Shown here: positions 25,473 to 38,932 of the stretch, piece by piece
Layout: every line of letters starts with the position of its first letter
How positions within the stretch are numbered: the first letter of the stretch is position 1
NCBI GenBank assembly: GCA_033977485.1
Contig: CM066983.1
Span: forward strand, 111,009,580 to 111,073,579
Origin: Hydrangea macrophylla
Lineage: Eukaryota > Streptophyta > Magnoliopsida > Cornales > Hydrangeaceae
Length of the DNA: 64,000 bases
Reading direction: 5' to 3'
Translations under genes and position numbers: made by a program
Notes under the pieces: model-generated
Told to the model about the DNA's origin: nothing
Database searches by the model: none
The model's input: only the letters and a program-made list of their open reading frames with translations

Positions 25473-26271
25473 ATACCAAGTACCGTGTCACAGCCCGGAT
25501 CCACAATAGCAGAACCAAAGCCTATGGCACGCCACCGAGGCTAAACTAATTCATTAATGTTCCCAAAAATTTAGTTTGAACACCACACGCAGTGGAAAAA
25601 CAAAACAAACTTAAAACCAGAGGTCCAGTTGACTGATACTTGGTCAGGTCGATTGTAGACCTGAAGCAGTGAGGGTTCAAAGGATTAACAACCCATCCAG
25701 TCGACTGGGTCAAGACATCAGTCAACTAGGGCCTCAATTATTCAGCCGACTGAATGCCTTTGGTACATTGAAGCTCAAGCGAAAACAAAAGCCACATTTT
25801 TTGTCAGAGGTCACGTCGACTGAAACAGGGACCAGTCGACTGGTTTTGCCATATTAAAAAGCAGTAGCTAGCAAGGCACAAGGGTCCAGTCGACTGAACA
25901 CTAAACCAGTCGACTGATCCCCTGGCAGTAGCCCATTCTGCAGAAATTCTAAGTTTAAAAGCTTTTGAATTCAACCAAGGACTAAACACACACACCAAAC
26001 TTATACCGAAACGATCTTAACTGGATAAAAACATTTCTGAAACATAATTACAATCGATTATTGTCTATTACAACATCATTAATCCGTTCTAAGATACTAA
26101 GTTAAACATAACCAAAAGTTGTAAAATCCTTATTACAACAAGTCTATTACAAAACGACGAGATCAACAAATTGAGTCGCCTTCTAAGTGAACTCCCAAAC
26201 CCACATGCTCACTTCTGCGATTCCTCGCCAGCATTAACACCTGTAATGATTATTTGAATAACCACATATTT

Positions 26272-29200
26272 TGTCATACCCGCTCCTGCGGTATTTATTT
26301 ATATTATTTTAGCATGCATAGCATGCTTACGGTTGTGTTAATTAACGTGTGTGAAGTGAGTGATGACTCACTAGTTGTTGGAGGGTGTCTTTTGAGAACC
26401 CAGTATTTGGCCTTAAAGGCAGTCTGGAAGGTGTTAAAAAAGGACACGGGAACATGGAAAATCATGTTGTATTGGCATAGCTAAATGACATTTATGTGAT
26501 TTAAATGTTATTTGACTTATTTAGTATTTTCATGAATAGTAATTATACATGTGTAGTATAATTTCTGATAGTTTTGATCTAGTTTTAGATTGTTTGAACA
26601 CTGTGGTGATAACGTGAGTGATACGTTGCTTAAAAGGTAGGTTGTGTAGAGATTTCACGGAAAATAGTTTTCGGAACGTAATTACGGCGACAAACGGGAC
26701 TTAATCAAAAACTTCTGAAATTTATAGTTTTCACTCGTAAAGTTATAAAATGGACGTGTAAGACGTTTCGAGGAATAATTAGAAGTTTTGAGAACTCACG
26801 GGGAGGTAAACGTAATTTTCGAGAATTTTGTCTATATATAGAAGTTCCAAGATATTTCTTCATTACAACTTTTCTAATTTCAAAATCAAAAGGGAGATTT
26901 GGGGGTTTTAGGAGCTTAGAGCTTGCAGACGCAAATTGACGGACTTCTGTCTGTTTGTTTTCAACCAAAATTCGTATATGAACTCCCCAAGGTAAGGGCT
27001 ACGTTTTGATAGTCTTTAGGCCACGTTTGGCTAAGTTTTTATAAATTCCTAAATCTAGGAATTTGGGGTAAACACGTGTAAACTTGTAGGTTTCGCGTAG
27101 GATCGGAGATTTGGCGTTTAATCGGGCTTCTAGTCGTTCCCTCAAAGTTATACGACGATAGCTCGAGGTATGAATTTCTAGCCTATGTTATATAGGTGAA
27201 ATACATGTTTTATATTTCGGCGACGAAATTGAGATCCGGGCAAAATCCATGTGTTAATCTTAGGCCCGTTAATTATGCACGCGCTTGAATATAGAAAGCA
27301 TGTCAAATTTTATGCGAGCACGTATATGTGATGATTTGCTAGTTGAGCATGTTTACGTGCCTATGTGGGTTAAAGGGGGATTTGTGTTAATTCACCGTGA
27401 GACGTCCTCTCGAGAATGGGGAGGAGTAGTAGTGATGACGATCACTTGCCGAGAAAGGCATTAACGTGACATGTCGAAGGGGCATGGGTCATGGTTGAGT
27501 CTTAAGACTTTGGATCGGTGAATGTGCACTTATTCCCTAGAGACCAATAGTTATATGTTATGATGAGATTAAAGCATGATTTGTCATATATGCATATGTT
27601 AGAAATTGTGCACTCAGTATATAGCTGAGCAATGGAGATTTACTCCATTGCAGGTTTGAAGAAAGAAAGGAGAAGCGTGAAGGTGAGGCCGGGGGAATGC
27701 AGGGGATCGCCTTTTGTTTATGTTTTGGTTTCCTTCCCAATGTTGTAATAATGGAATTGGAGGTAGGATCATGTCTTGTTTGAATTGAGTTGTCACAGCC
27801 CGGTCCCACAATAGCGGAACCGGAGCCCGTGGCACGCCACCGAGGCTAAACCAATTCATTAACGTTCCCAAAATTAGGTTTGAAGAACACACGCAGCGGA
27901 AAACAAAACACATTTTAAAACCAGAGGTTCAGTCGACTGCTCAGTCGACTGCTCAGTCGACGGAGGCGGGCAGGGATTTTAACAACAAATTTCAGTCGAC
28001 TGAAATAGGAGGTCCAGTCGACTGCTGAGGGGTCCAGTCGACTGCCGAGGGGTCCAGTCGACTGCTTCTGCTAAAAATAAAGCAGCGGCTAACAGGCCCA
28101 GGGGTTCAGTCGACTGCTCAGTCGACTGCTCCCCTGGCAGCAGCCCAATCTGCAGAATACAAGTTTTAAAAGCTTTCTAACTTCCACCAAAGATCAACCA
28201 CCCAATCCAGACTCAATCCAAAGTAATTCTAGCTGTATTAAAGCATTACCAAACATAATTACAACATGTTATAGTCTATTACAACGTTCTAGATCCGTTC
28301 TAACATACGAAGTTAAACATAACTAAAATCATAAGAATTCTTATTACAACATTCCTATTATCCCAAAACTACAAGATTTACATTTCAAGTTGCCTCTCAA
28401 GCGAACTCCCAACCCACGTACTCACTTCTGCGATTCCTCGCCAGCATTTACACCTGAAATGGTTATTTGAATAACCACACATATTTCGATTTGTTTAAGC
28501 TAAAGCTTAGTGAATAAATCAACATATGTACATGAATGATAAACATGTCCGCATTCACATCTCTACATTTCATACTAGTCGCCGGAGACTCACGTGCCCG
28601 TCCATATTCCCAATCCGCGACTCCTCGCCAATAAGTCCACGCGAAAGGGTAAGACCCACGATTCTACAAACAATCGTGCGACCTTAATGCCACTCTATCG
28701 GCTCCACAAAATGGCACGGTGACCACGTGCTCCTTCTGACCCAAATAAGCAACTTAACATGCTCAAATACATATCACCATGCTCGCGGTAATTAAACATA
28801 TCACCGTGCTATTGAGCCTACTTATCAATATAAATGCCCAATATGAACTACACAATATATCTCTAGAAATTAATACATGCTATTCAAACATAACATGAAT
28901 ACATGCCAAGAAATCATTCCAAAACATAGTTGAATCACTCACCTCCGATTTACGCGCTTATAATACGATCCAAAGAAAACCCGTGCACAAAGAACGTGCA
29001 GAAGTCCGTCTAGTAAAATTCCTATGGATCAGAATTCCATTTATCAACTTTTATGAAAAATTCTAGAAAATAACTTTTCGGAAAACTTAGCCAAACAGGC
29101 CCTAACATATATCAAAACGAAGCTCTTACCTCAAGGAGCTCGAATATGAAAATATGGGAGAAACCAGACTGACGGGAGGTCGTCGTTTGGCGTCGCAAAG

Positions 29201-30507
29201 CTCTAAGCTCCTAAATCTCCCTCTAGCCCCCTTTTTGGCCTCCTCTTGAAATTTAGGTTAAGAGTTATAAAAATCTAAGTTCATCTCTATCTATATATAG
29301 GCAACATTCTCGGGGAATTACGTTTACCTCCTCACGAGTTTTCCAAACTCCTAATCAGTCTCTGAAACTTTCTATACAGCTTATTCATAGCTTTACGAGT
29401 GAAACTTCAAAATTATAAAAGTTTTCGACTAAGTTTAGTTTGGTTGCTAAAACGCGAATTTCTATATGACGTTTCCGAAGTTGCTAATTAGCCTACCAAA
29501 TTAACAGCGTGTTCATTCGTCCTCACCAGGATACTAAATCTAACAACAGAAATAAATTCTAAAACAGAAAATAATACAGATATTGAAATACACAGGTAAA
29601 CATTTATTTTCAGATAAACATTTAAAGTGTTCCACAGTGACCGTCTCACACTCGGAGAGACGTCACAACAACAAATCCTCAATTCACCACAGTTTCAAAG
29701 GGTTCTCTAATACAGACACCCAAATCAACTCGTGAGTCAAAACTCACTCAACCATGTGTCATAGGACACGCCACATCACATTATCATGCATGACAATATG
29801 GTACAAATGCAATAACACAAATGTGGGTGTTATATGAGTACCTTGGAAGGATTTTGGGAAATGTTCTATTATGTAAGAAAACTTCTTATAGTTAGTTTTG
29901 AATTCGTCCGAACTCTTAAGTTCATGTTTTGTAAACTTAACTTGTCAAATTCGGATTTTGAAGGAATGTGGTTAGAGTTTTGTGAATCGAACCAAACAAG
30001 TCTTAGCTTGTTCCGCTATTGTTTCTTTTCATGGATTAGTGAGATTAAACTTTGTTTTTGAAAGCTTGTTATAGCTTGTGACGTTTGGATTAATGTAAGT
30101 GTGTTTGGAGTATTGGTTTTGGTGGTGGTTGTTTGACGCCTTAAGCAAATTTTGCAACTTTGGGTAGGATTCTGCTAAAGGGTCATTCGACCGGTCGAAG
30201 GGGGTCGTTCGACCGGTCGAAATACCCCCTGCCAGAAATCTTTTACTACCCCTTCCAGAAATTTTAAAAGGGTTTTGATTGGTTCTTAGGGTGCCTTTGC
30301 GACCCCTTTCAACATAAAATCATTCGCTCTGAAGTATAATTACGTTTTCAATTTTATACAGATTTTACAACTCGGAGGGTAATGTTTTCAAAGTTTTATA
30401 TACTTAAGATTATTTTAAAGTTCTTTTCCGCTGTGTATAGTTGTTGTTGAGCCTTGGTGGCGTGCCACGTGTCCTGTTTCTGCACATTAGCGGGATGGGT
30501 CGTGACA
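26272..30507 (+). mobile_element. nested solo LTR (type A) with TATTT duplication
   Basis: In window orientation it starts TGTCATACCCGC and ends GGGATGGGTCGTGACA, the reverse of the outer type A LTR. Identical 5-bp duplications TATTT lie at 26267-26271 and 30508-30512. It sits inside the 3' LTR of the gypsy element. It is interrupted by the solo LTR at 27791-29834; without that and its duplicated 5 bp, its length is about 2187 bp. It carries two CGACCGGTCG palindromes near 30188-30218. Confidence 0.85.
27791..29834 (-). mobile_element. innermost solo LTR (type B) with TGAGT duplication
   Basis: 2044 bp, starting TGTCACAGCCCGGTCCCAC and ending GGGTGTTATA, the same family as the gypsy LTRs here. 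Exact 5-bp duplications TGAGT lie at 27786-27790 and 29835-29839. It has at least eight exact CAGTCGACTG copies in 27930-28125. It is inserted in the reverse type A LTR, so it is the youngest visible layer. Confidence 0.92.
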
Positions 30508-31890
30508 TATTTTGATTTGTTTAAGTTAACGCCTAGTGAATAAAACAATATATGCACATGAATGACAAACATACTCGCATTCACATCTCTACAATTCATA
30601 CTAGTCTCCGGAGCCTCACGTGTACGTCCCATACTCCCAACTCATGACTCCTTGCCAATAAGTCCACACGAAAGGGTAAGACCCACGATTCTTCTCTTCA
30701 ATCATGCGACCTTAATGCCTACATTGGCTCCACAAAATGGCTCAGTAACCACGTGCTCCTTTGACCCCAATAAGCAATCTCAACATGCTCAAATACATAT
30801 CACCATACTCGCGGTAAACAAAACATTTTCACCATGCTATTGGGCCTACTTATCAATATAATTGCCCAATATAAACTACACAATATATATCTATACTAAC
30901 ACGTGCTTTTCATATTACAACATGAATACATGTCAAGAAATCATTCCAATAACATAGTTGAATCACTCACCTCCGAATAACGCTCCTATAACTCAATCCA
31001 AGGAAAACCCATGTACAAAGAACGTGCGGAAGTCCTTCTAGTACAACTTCTATGAATCAGAATTTCAATTATCAACTTTTATGAAAAATTCTAGAAAATA
31101 ACTTTTCAGAAAACTTAGCCAAACATGGCCTAATAGGTATCAAAACGACGGCCTTACCTCGAGGAGTTCGAATACGAAATCTAGGAGAAATCAGACGGAC
31201 AGAAGGTCGTCGTTTAGCATCGCAAAGCTCTAAGCTTCTAAATCTCCCTTTGGCCTCCTTTTGAGTTGTAGGTTAAGAGTTGTAAAAAATATGAAAGTCA
31301 TCACTTTCTATATATAGGCAACACTTTCCAAATTGTGTTTACCTCCCCACAAGTTTACAAAACTCCTAATTAGTCTCTGAAACTTTCTACACAGCTAATT
31401 CATAGCTTTACAAGTGAAACCTCAAAATTATAAAAGTTTCCGACTAAATTCCATTTGGTTGCTAAAACGCAAATTTCTACATGACTTTTTCGAAGTTGCT
31501 AATTAGCCTACCAAATTAATAGCGTGTTAATTCGTCCTCACCAGGATACTAAATCTAACAACAGAAATATATTCTAAGCCAGAAAATAATACAGATAGTG
31601 AAATACACAGGTAAACATTTATTTTCAGAAAAACATTTAAGGTATTCCACAATGAACGTCTCATACTCGGAGAGATTTCACCACAACAAAATGCCCAATC
31701 AACACAGTCTCAGAGGGTTCTCTAACACAAATACCCAAATCGACTCATGAGTCAAAACTCACTCAACCATGTGCCAAAATGCATAACACATCACATTCTC
31801 ATGCATGATAATGTAATAAAATGCAATAACACAAATGTGGGTGTTATAATACTCTCCCCCTTAAAAGAAGTTTGTCCTCAAACTTGTACC

Positions 31891-34800
31891 TCATGTATCG
31901 AATAGGTGCGGATACTGAGTACGCATATCATCTTCTAATTCCCATGTCACCTCCTCTGTCGTTTGGCTATGCCACAACACTTTCACTTTCGATATCACTT
32001 TGTTCCGTAAGGTTTGATCCTTCTGATCTAAGATCTCTACCGGATATGCAACATACGACAAATCACTCTGTATCTCATTCGGCGTCGGAGTCGTCACTTG
32101 ATCTCTATCCTCCACTAAGTGTTTACGTAGTAATGATACATGAAACACGTTATGAACTTGAGCATACTCGCTCGACAACTTCAAACGATATGCTACAAGT
32201 CCAACTCTCCCAATGATCTCAAAAGGTCCTACATACCTCGGATTAAGTTTCCCGTATCTTCTAAATCTAGTGATCCCCTTTGAAGGTGACACCTTCAAGT
32301 AAACCAAATCTCTCATGTCTAATTCCAACGGTTGTCTACGCTTGTCGGCACAACTCTTATACCTACTTTGAGCTGTTAGTAATAGTTATCGTATCTCTTG
32401 CACAATTTTTGGCCCTTCAATCATTCTTTCTCCAACTTCGGTCCAACTAATCGGTGAATGACATGCACGACCATATAAAGCTTCATAAGGAACCATTCCA
32501 ATACTCGTCTGAAAACTGTTGTTATATACAAACTCAATCAACGGCAAATGGTCTTCCCAATCACCCTGGAAATCAAGTACACATAATCGAAGCATATCTT
32601 CTAAGATTTGGATTACTCTTTCCGATTGACCATCGATCTGAGGATGAAAAGCGGTACTGAAATGCAATTTGGTACCCATTGCTTCTTGCAAGGCCTTCCA
32701 AAACTTCAATGTAAAGCTACTATCCCTATCCAAAATGATAGAAACGGGTATACCATGTAGTCTCACAATTTCGCGAATATACAACTTAGCTAATGTCATC
32801 AGCTTAGTTGTTCGAAGTAGTAGGAAGTGCGACGACTTTGTTAAACAATCAAGATCACCCAAATAATAGTATTTGATCTCTTAGATCTCGAAAACCCACT
32901 AACAAAGTCCATTGTAATGTGTTCCCATTTCCATTTAGCTATAGGTAACGGTTGTAACAATCCCGAAGGTACTTGGCGTTCGGCCTTCACTTGTTGACAA
33001 CTCGTACATCGTGTAACGTAGCGTGCTATTTCTCTCTTCATTCCCGGCCACCAATAAACATGTCTCAAGTCTCTATACATCTTGGTGCTTCCCGGATGAA
33101 CGATATACTTTGTATTGTGTGCTTCCTCTCGAATGTTCTGTTTTAATTCTTTCTCGTGAGGTACATAAATTCTACCCCTCAATCTCAAAACATTATTTTC
33201 AAAAGTAAATCTTGGTTGCTTGTCCATCAGAATCTCATCACAAATCTTCTTCAAAGCCACATCTTGAAGTTGTTTCTCCGTGATCTCGTGAATCAAGAGT
33301 GGTTGAGCCACAATCATCGACTTCAAGCCACTTTCAATCCTCGAAATCACCTCAAGCTCCAAATTCTCCATATCTCGAATCAATTCTTTTTGAGAAGTCA
33401 AATCTGATGCGATATTGGTTGGTGCCTTACGACTAAGAGCATCGGCGACGACATTCGCCTTGCCCGGATGATACTGAATTGACAAATCATAGTCCTTCAT
33501 CAACTCTAGCAATCTCCTTTGCCTCATGTTCAAATGTCGTTGTGTGAACAAGTATTTCAAACTCTTATGATCAGTGTATATCTCACATTTCTCCCTATAT
33601 AGGTAATGACGCCAAATCTCCAATGCAAAAATCACGGTGGCCAATTCTAGATCATGTGTCGGATAGTTCTTCTCGTGCAGCCTCAGTTGTCTCGATGCAT
33701 AGGCAATGACCTTGTCACCTTGCATAAGAACGTAACCTAAACCTCTATACGAAGCATCACTGTAAATAATAAACCCTTCAGTCCCTGTCGGAACGGCTAA
33801 GATTGGTGCCTTCACTAGTCAACCTTTCAATTCTTGAAAACTTTCTTCACATTCCGAACTCCATACAAAAGCAACATCCTTCCTCATCAACTATTTCATC
33901 GGCATTGCAATATATGAAAAGTCTTTCACAAACCTCGAATAGTAACCAGCTAATCCTAGAAAACTTTGGATCTCTGTCACATTCGTCGGTCTTACCCAAT
34001 TGGTAACTACTTCTATCTTCTGAGGATCTACTGAAATTCCTTTCGCTGATATTATATGTCCAAGAAAAGCAATCTCTGTCAACCAAAACTCATACTTCTT
34101 CAATTTCCCAAACAATCTCTTCTCACGTAATCGTTGTAAGGCTAATCGCAAATGGTGTTCGTGATCTTCAACACTCTTGGAATAGATTAGAATGTCATCT
34201 ATAAATACGATAACAAACTCATCTAAATAGTCTTTAAAAACACGATTCATCAAGTCCATAAATGCGGTTGGTGCGTTAGTCACTCCAAATGGCATAACCA
34301 AAAATTTAAAGTGACCATATCTAGTTCTGAAAGCTGTCTTCTCAACATCTTCTTCTTTAACTTTTTGATTGGTGGTAACCGGATCTCAAGTCAATCTTCA
34401 AAATACCTGGGCTCCTTGCAACTGATCAAACAAGTCATCTATTTGCGGCAACGGATATTTGTTCTTGACTGTTAACTTATTCAACTCTCTATAATCGATG
34501 CACATACGCATTGTCCCATCCTTCTTCTTCACAAACAAGACTGGAGCTCCCCACGGCGAAACATTCGATCAGATAAAACCCTTCTCAAGCAGCTCTTGTA
34601 ACTGAGCCTTCAATTCTTTCAATTCCACCGGTGCCATTCAATACAGTGCTTTGGATACCGGTTGTGACCCTGGTAATACCTCTATCGTGAACTCAAGCTC
34701 TCTCTCTATCAATACGTCAGATAACTCATTAGAAAAAACATCTGGGAATTCTCAAACTACTGAAATGTCTTCTACTAGTGGTTTAAGAACTCTCGTGTCA

Positions 34801-36434
34801 ACAATCGAACATAAGAAACCCGAACAACCTTTCTTCTACATCTTTCTTGGTTGAACCGTCGATATCAAGTACGGCGGTACGGTCACAGCCTTACCCTGAA
34901 AAGTAAACTCTTCTTATCTTGACGGATAGAAACTAACTCGCTTCTGTTTACAAGAAATCTTAGCTTGATTAACCGACAACTAATCCATACCTAAGATAAC
35001 ATCAAAGTAGTTCACTATCAACGGAATCAAATCGACGCTCAAGACCTTATCGCCTATCTTGATCCCACATGACTTGAATACCGAAGAAGTTACTAACGGT
35101 TCACTACTACGCAATGATACACACAAATCATATCCTAGCGGTTAAACTTAACAGTTAAATGCTTAACAAAGTCACGTGATACAAATGAATGCATGGAGCC
35201 AGAATCCATGAGTATACGTGCTATATATGAACAAATAGGAAGAATACCTGATACGACTGTATCATCTGTATTCCCCGGCCTGAGCTGGAAGTATCGTCCT
35301 TGCTGTTGCTCGACTCCCTTTCCTTCATCCACTCATTGCCCTGCCTTTGAGCCACTCGGCATACTCGAGCCTCGGTATTCATTTCCGGTTGTCTCTTACT
35401 CGGACAATTTTTTACTATATGCCCTGGTTGTTCACACTCAAAACATTTTTCCCTCATCTCTGGATTGTAACTCTTGGCATTCGAGGTTATGTTCGGTGTG
35501 GTTAGATTTGCGTTCGAAGGACAGTTTTTGGATACGTGTCCTAATTGCTTGCGTATGTAACACGTGCTCAAAAGATAGCAAGTCCCCTTATGTCGCAGGT
35601 TACATGTTGGGCATAATGGCCTCGAGTCTCCCATGAACGTACTCCCTCCTTGGTTACCCACATACGATCCTGAACTTTGTGTAAACGGTTTCTTCGCATT
35701 CCCTTGCCCCTTGCTTCTATTGTCATTGGATCTCTTTTCTTGTTGCCCTTGCCGATATCGATCGACACTTTTCTCAGCTATACGAGCAACTTCCTCAACG
35801 AGAGAAACATTCGGGTGTTGCAACATATCCACATGGCTACAGACATTTTCCCTAAGTCCTTCCTCAAAATTACGAGCTTTGTTCTCATCAGTTGGAACTG
35901 TTGTCTTCCCAAAACGTAATAACGCATTATAACGAGAAACATACTCACTAACCGTCATGTCTCCCTGAACCAAACTCGCAAACTCTTGACATTTCTAAGT
36001 ATAAGCAGATCACGGAAAGAAATGCTTGTTGAATTCATCTTTGAATGCTTCCCACGTAGTTGGCTTTCCTTATTCAAGCACGTTGTTCCACGAATCCAAT
36101 GCTTCCCCCATTAACGTATCGGATGCACAAAGAATTTTATCTTCGTCGGTACATATCACTTGTCGGAAATGTCTTTCCATATCCATCACCCAGTGGTCGG
36201 CCAAGTCTATGTCAGTTTGTCTGTAATACAAAGTCGGTTTCATTTTGTGAAACTGTTCTGTAATGGTGTGTTGAGGTCTTGGTACTGGTGGTGCATTGAT
36301 GTAGCAAATTTCAACCGGTGGGGCCTGACATTCATCTGATCTCTTTCACTTACGGCTTGAACAAAATTTCCCACCATGTTCATTATATGATCCATTCTCG
36401 AATGCGGTGACAACTCTCTTGTCGGATTAGCCAT
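31891..36434 (-). pseudogene. broken gypsy gag-pol with chromodomain-like end
   Basis: Degenerate polyprotein of the gypsy element. In order on the minus strand: gag start (MANPTRELSPHSRM at 36434), gag C-terminus with zinc-knuckle motifs (35221-35973), aspartic protease (LMDSGSMHSF near 35250), reverse transcriptase with FIDDILIYS (33891-34301), RNase H with [10 protein letters not shown] (33470-33815), integrase HHCC region ([10 protein letters not shown]...CTSCQQVK) and DDE core (32386-33230), and a GPF domain plus chromodomain-like tail (31891-32328). The integrase-after-RNase-H order marks Ty3/gypsy. The reading frame is interrupted by a frame change near 32850, stop codons after the RT segment (about 33890) and near 32386, and more breaks in 34300-35130. 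The first zinc knuckle lacks its second cysteine (CYIRKQLGH). The clade call is by resemblance of the C-terminus and is not certain. Confidence 0.88.
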
Positions 36435-36646
36435 AACGTTTCAAGAATTCTCCCTGTTGAATTCAATGCATAATGACTATGCATGCTATGCCATAATAAT
36501 ATATGTGCACAAATCATCACAATCAACAATAGATGCAAACATATAAAGCATCTCTACAATGATAACAATATTATTGTCACAATTATACACTCCAATCGAC
36601 GTCACTCAACATATAACATCACTCGTTCCCAAGGCTCTAAACTTAA

Positions 36647-36658
36647 GCTCTGATACCA
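36647..36658 (-). other. gypsy primer-binding site (initiator tRNA-Met)
   Basis: The minus strand reads TGGTATCAGAGC, complementary to the 3' end of plant initiator methionine tRNA. It is separated by five bases from the 5' LTR end at 36664. This sets the element's orientation. Confidence 0.88.
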
Positions 36659-38932
36659 CTAAATGTCATAGCCCGGATCCCACAATAGCATAATCGAAGC
36701 CCGTGGCATGCCACCGAGGCTAAACCAATTCATTAACGTTCCAAAAAATCTAGTTTGAAGAACACACGCAGCAAAAAAACAAAACAAACTTAAAACCAGA
36801 GGTCCAGTCGACTGATACTTGGTCCGGTCGACTGAAGACCTGAAATAGTGAGGGTTCAAAGGATTAATAGCATGTCCAGTCGACTAAGTCGGGACCTCAG
36901 TCGACTGGGGCCTCAATTTCTTAGTCGACTAAATGCCTCCGGTTGACTAAAGCTCAAGCAGAAACAAAAACCACATTTTTCGTCAGGGGTTTAGTCGACT
37001 GAAACAGGGACCAGTTAACTGGTTTTGCCATATTAAAAAGCAGTAGCTAGCAAGGCACAAGGGTCCAGTCGACTGATCCCCTGGCAGCAGCCCATTCTGC
37101 AGAAATTCTAAGTTTAAAAGCTTTTGAATTCAACCAAGGACTAAACACACACACCAAACTCATACCGAAACAATCTTAACTGGATTAAAACATTTCTAAA
37201 ACATAATTACGATTGATTACTGTCTATTACAACATCATTAATCCGTTCTAAGACACTAAGTTAAACATAACCAAAAGTTGTAAAATCATTATTACAACAA
37301 GTCTATTACAAAACGACGAGATCAACATATTGAGTCGCCTTCTAAGTGAACTCCCAAACCCACGTGCTCACTTCTGCGATTCCTCACCAGCATTAATACC
37401 TGCAATGGTTATTTGAATAACCACACATGTTTTGATTTGTTTAAGCTAACGCTTAGTGAATAAAATAACATATGCACATGAATGACAACAAATATACTCG
37501 CATTCACATCTCTACAATTCATACTAGTCTTTGGAGCCTCACGTGTACGTTTTATACTCCCAATTCGCGACTCCTCGCCAATAAGTCCACGCGAAAGGGT
37601 AAGACCTACGATTCTTCTCTTCAATCGTGTGACCTTAATGCCTATATTGGCTCCACAAAATGACTCAGTAACCACGTGCTCCTTTGACCCAAATAAGCAA
37701 CTCAACATGCTCAAATACATATCACCATACTCGCAGTAAACAAAACATTTTCATACTAGACACAACCACAATCAAATCTCTCAATCCTCAAGGTTTGAGG
37801 AGCTTACAAGCCCAGATGAAATTGCACCAAACCCCCCTTTGACTCAAGTAGATACATAGCATGCTCACATAAACAGTTATACATGATTTTCATATAATTT
37901 CACGTGGATAATTAACGGGCCTAATTAATACATGAATTTCGCCCGGATCCAAAATATCAAAGTCGATATTCAAAACATGAAAATCTCATATATTTCATAG
38001 ATCTAGAATTCATACCTCGTGCGATCTCTCAGAAACTTTGAAGGCTCAACTAGAGGCCCGAATAAACGTCGGATCTCAAATTATACGCGATTCCTACAAG
38101 TTTTACTGGATTTTTTTCAAATTCCTAGAAATTAGATTTTCAGAAAACTAAGCCAAACTAGGCCTAAGCGGTATCAAATGAAGCTCTTACCTCAAGAAGT
38201 TCAAATCTCAACTCTGGTGAAAATCTAACATACAAACGGTCGTCGATCAGTGTTGCAAAGTCGTAGCCACCAAATCTCCTTTTTCTCTCTCCTCTCTAGA
38301 TATTTTTAGAAAGTTGTGAGAAATAAAAATCTCATCATTTCTATTTATAGACACAACTTTCGTAAATTATGTCTACCTCCCCACGAGTTTCCAAAATTCC
38401 TAATCACCTCACGAAACGTCTTAAACGTCTACTTTATTATTTGACGAGTGAAAACTAAAATTTATAAAAGTTTCAGACTAAGTTCCGTTTGGGTCCAAAT
38501 TAAGAATCCAAAACTAAATTCCGTGGAATCTCTACACAACCTACCTTTTAAGCAACACAACACTCACGTTCTCACTACAGTTCTCAAAATGATATAGTTA
38601 AATATAAAAAACTATCAGAAATCATACAACACAGGTATATTTCACTATTCATCAAAATACCAGATATCTCAAATAACATTTAAATCATGTAAATGTCATT
38701 TAATCAAGTCAATGCAATATGAACTTTTAAGTTCCCGTGTCTTCTCTGACACCTCATCGTTGACTGACAGTCAACTCCAGCTCAATTTTTTTTAATGACC
38801 ATTAATAATTTCACAAAACCTCAAATCATGCATTTTAAAACTATGAATTTCTGGAACGGATGTAACATTTGTTGTGGGCCAGTATGGGGCTTTGGGTTAT
38901 GTTGGGGGCTGGGGTGTGTGTGTGTCGCGCCC

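Larger units (their letters stand above)
25486..37753 (-). mobile_element. Ty3/gypsy retrotransposon (type B, probable Tekay/Del chromovirus), decayed
   Basis: Minus-strand element. The 3' LTR is 25486-26271 plus 30513-31848 (about 2.12 kb without the nested LTR), the internal region is 31849-36663, and the 5' LTR is 36664-37753, truncated to about 1.1 kb. A polypurine tract (AAGGGGGAGAGTAT) abuts the 3' LTR. A primer-binding site matching initiator Met-tRNA (TGGTATCAGAGC) lies five bases from the 5' LTR. Flanks are TACCG on the left and TACTA on the right, so the duplication is not clean. The reading frames are broken, so it is not expected to be autonomous. Confidence 0.85.
23606..38867 (-). 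mobile_element. outermost solo LTR (type A, Ty3/gypsy), split by nested insertions
   Basis: Read on the plus strand, it starts TGTCACGACCCATCCCGC and ends GGAACGGATGTAACA, so the minus strand has LTR-like TG...CA ends. Both sides are flanked by TTTGT (23601-23605 and 38868-38872). Host LTR sequence is 23606-25485 and 37754-38867, interrupted by a hAT element and a gypsy element. The end aligns with that of the reverse copy at 26272-30507. No internal domain belongs to this layer, so it is read as a solo LTR. Confidence 0.8.

Noticed and set aside
31872..36263. Plus-strand frames over the gypsy internal region
   Set aside because: Antisense shadows of the minus-strand gag-pol remnant.
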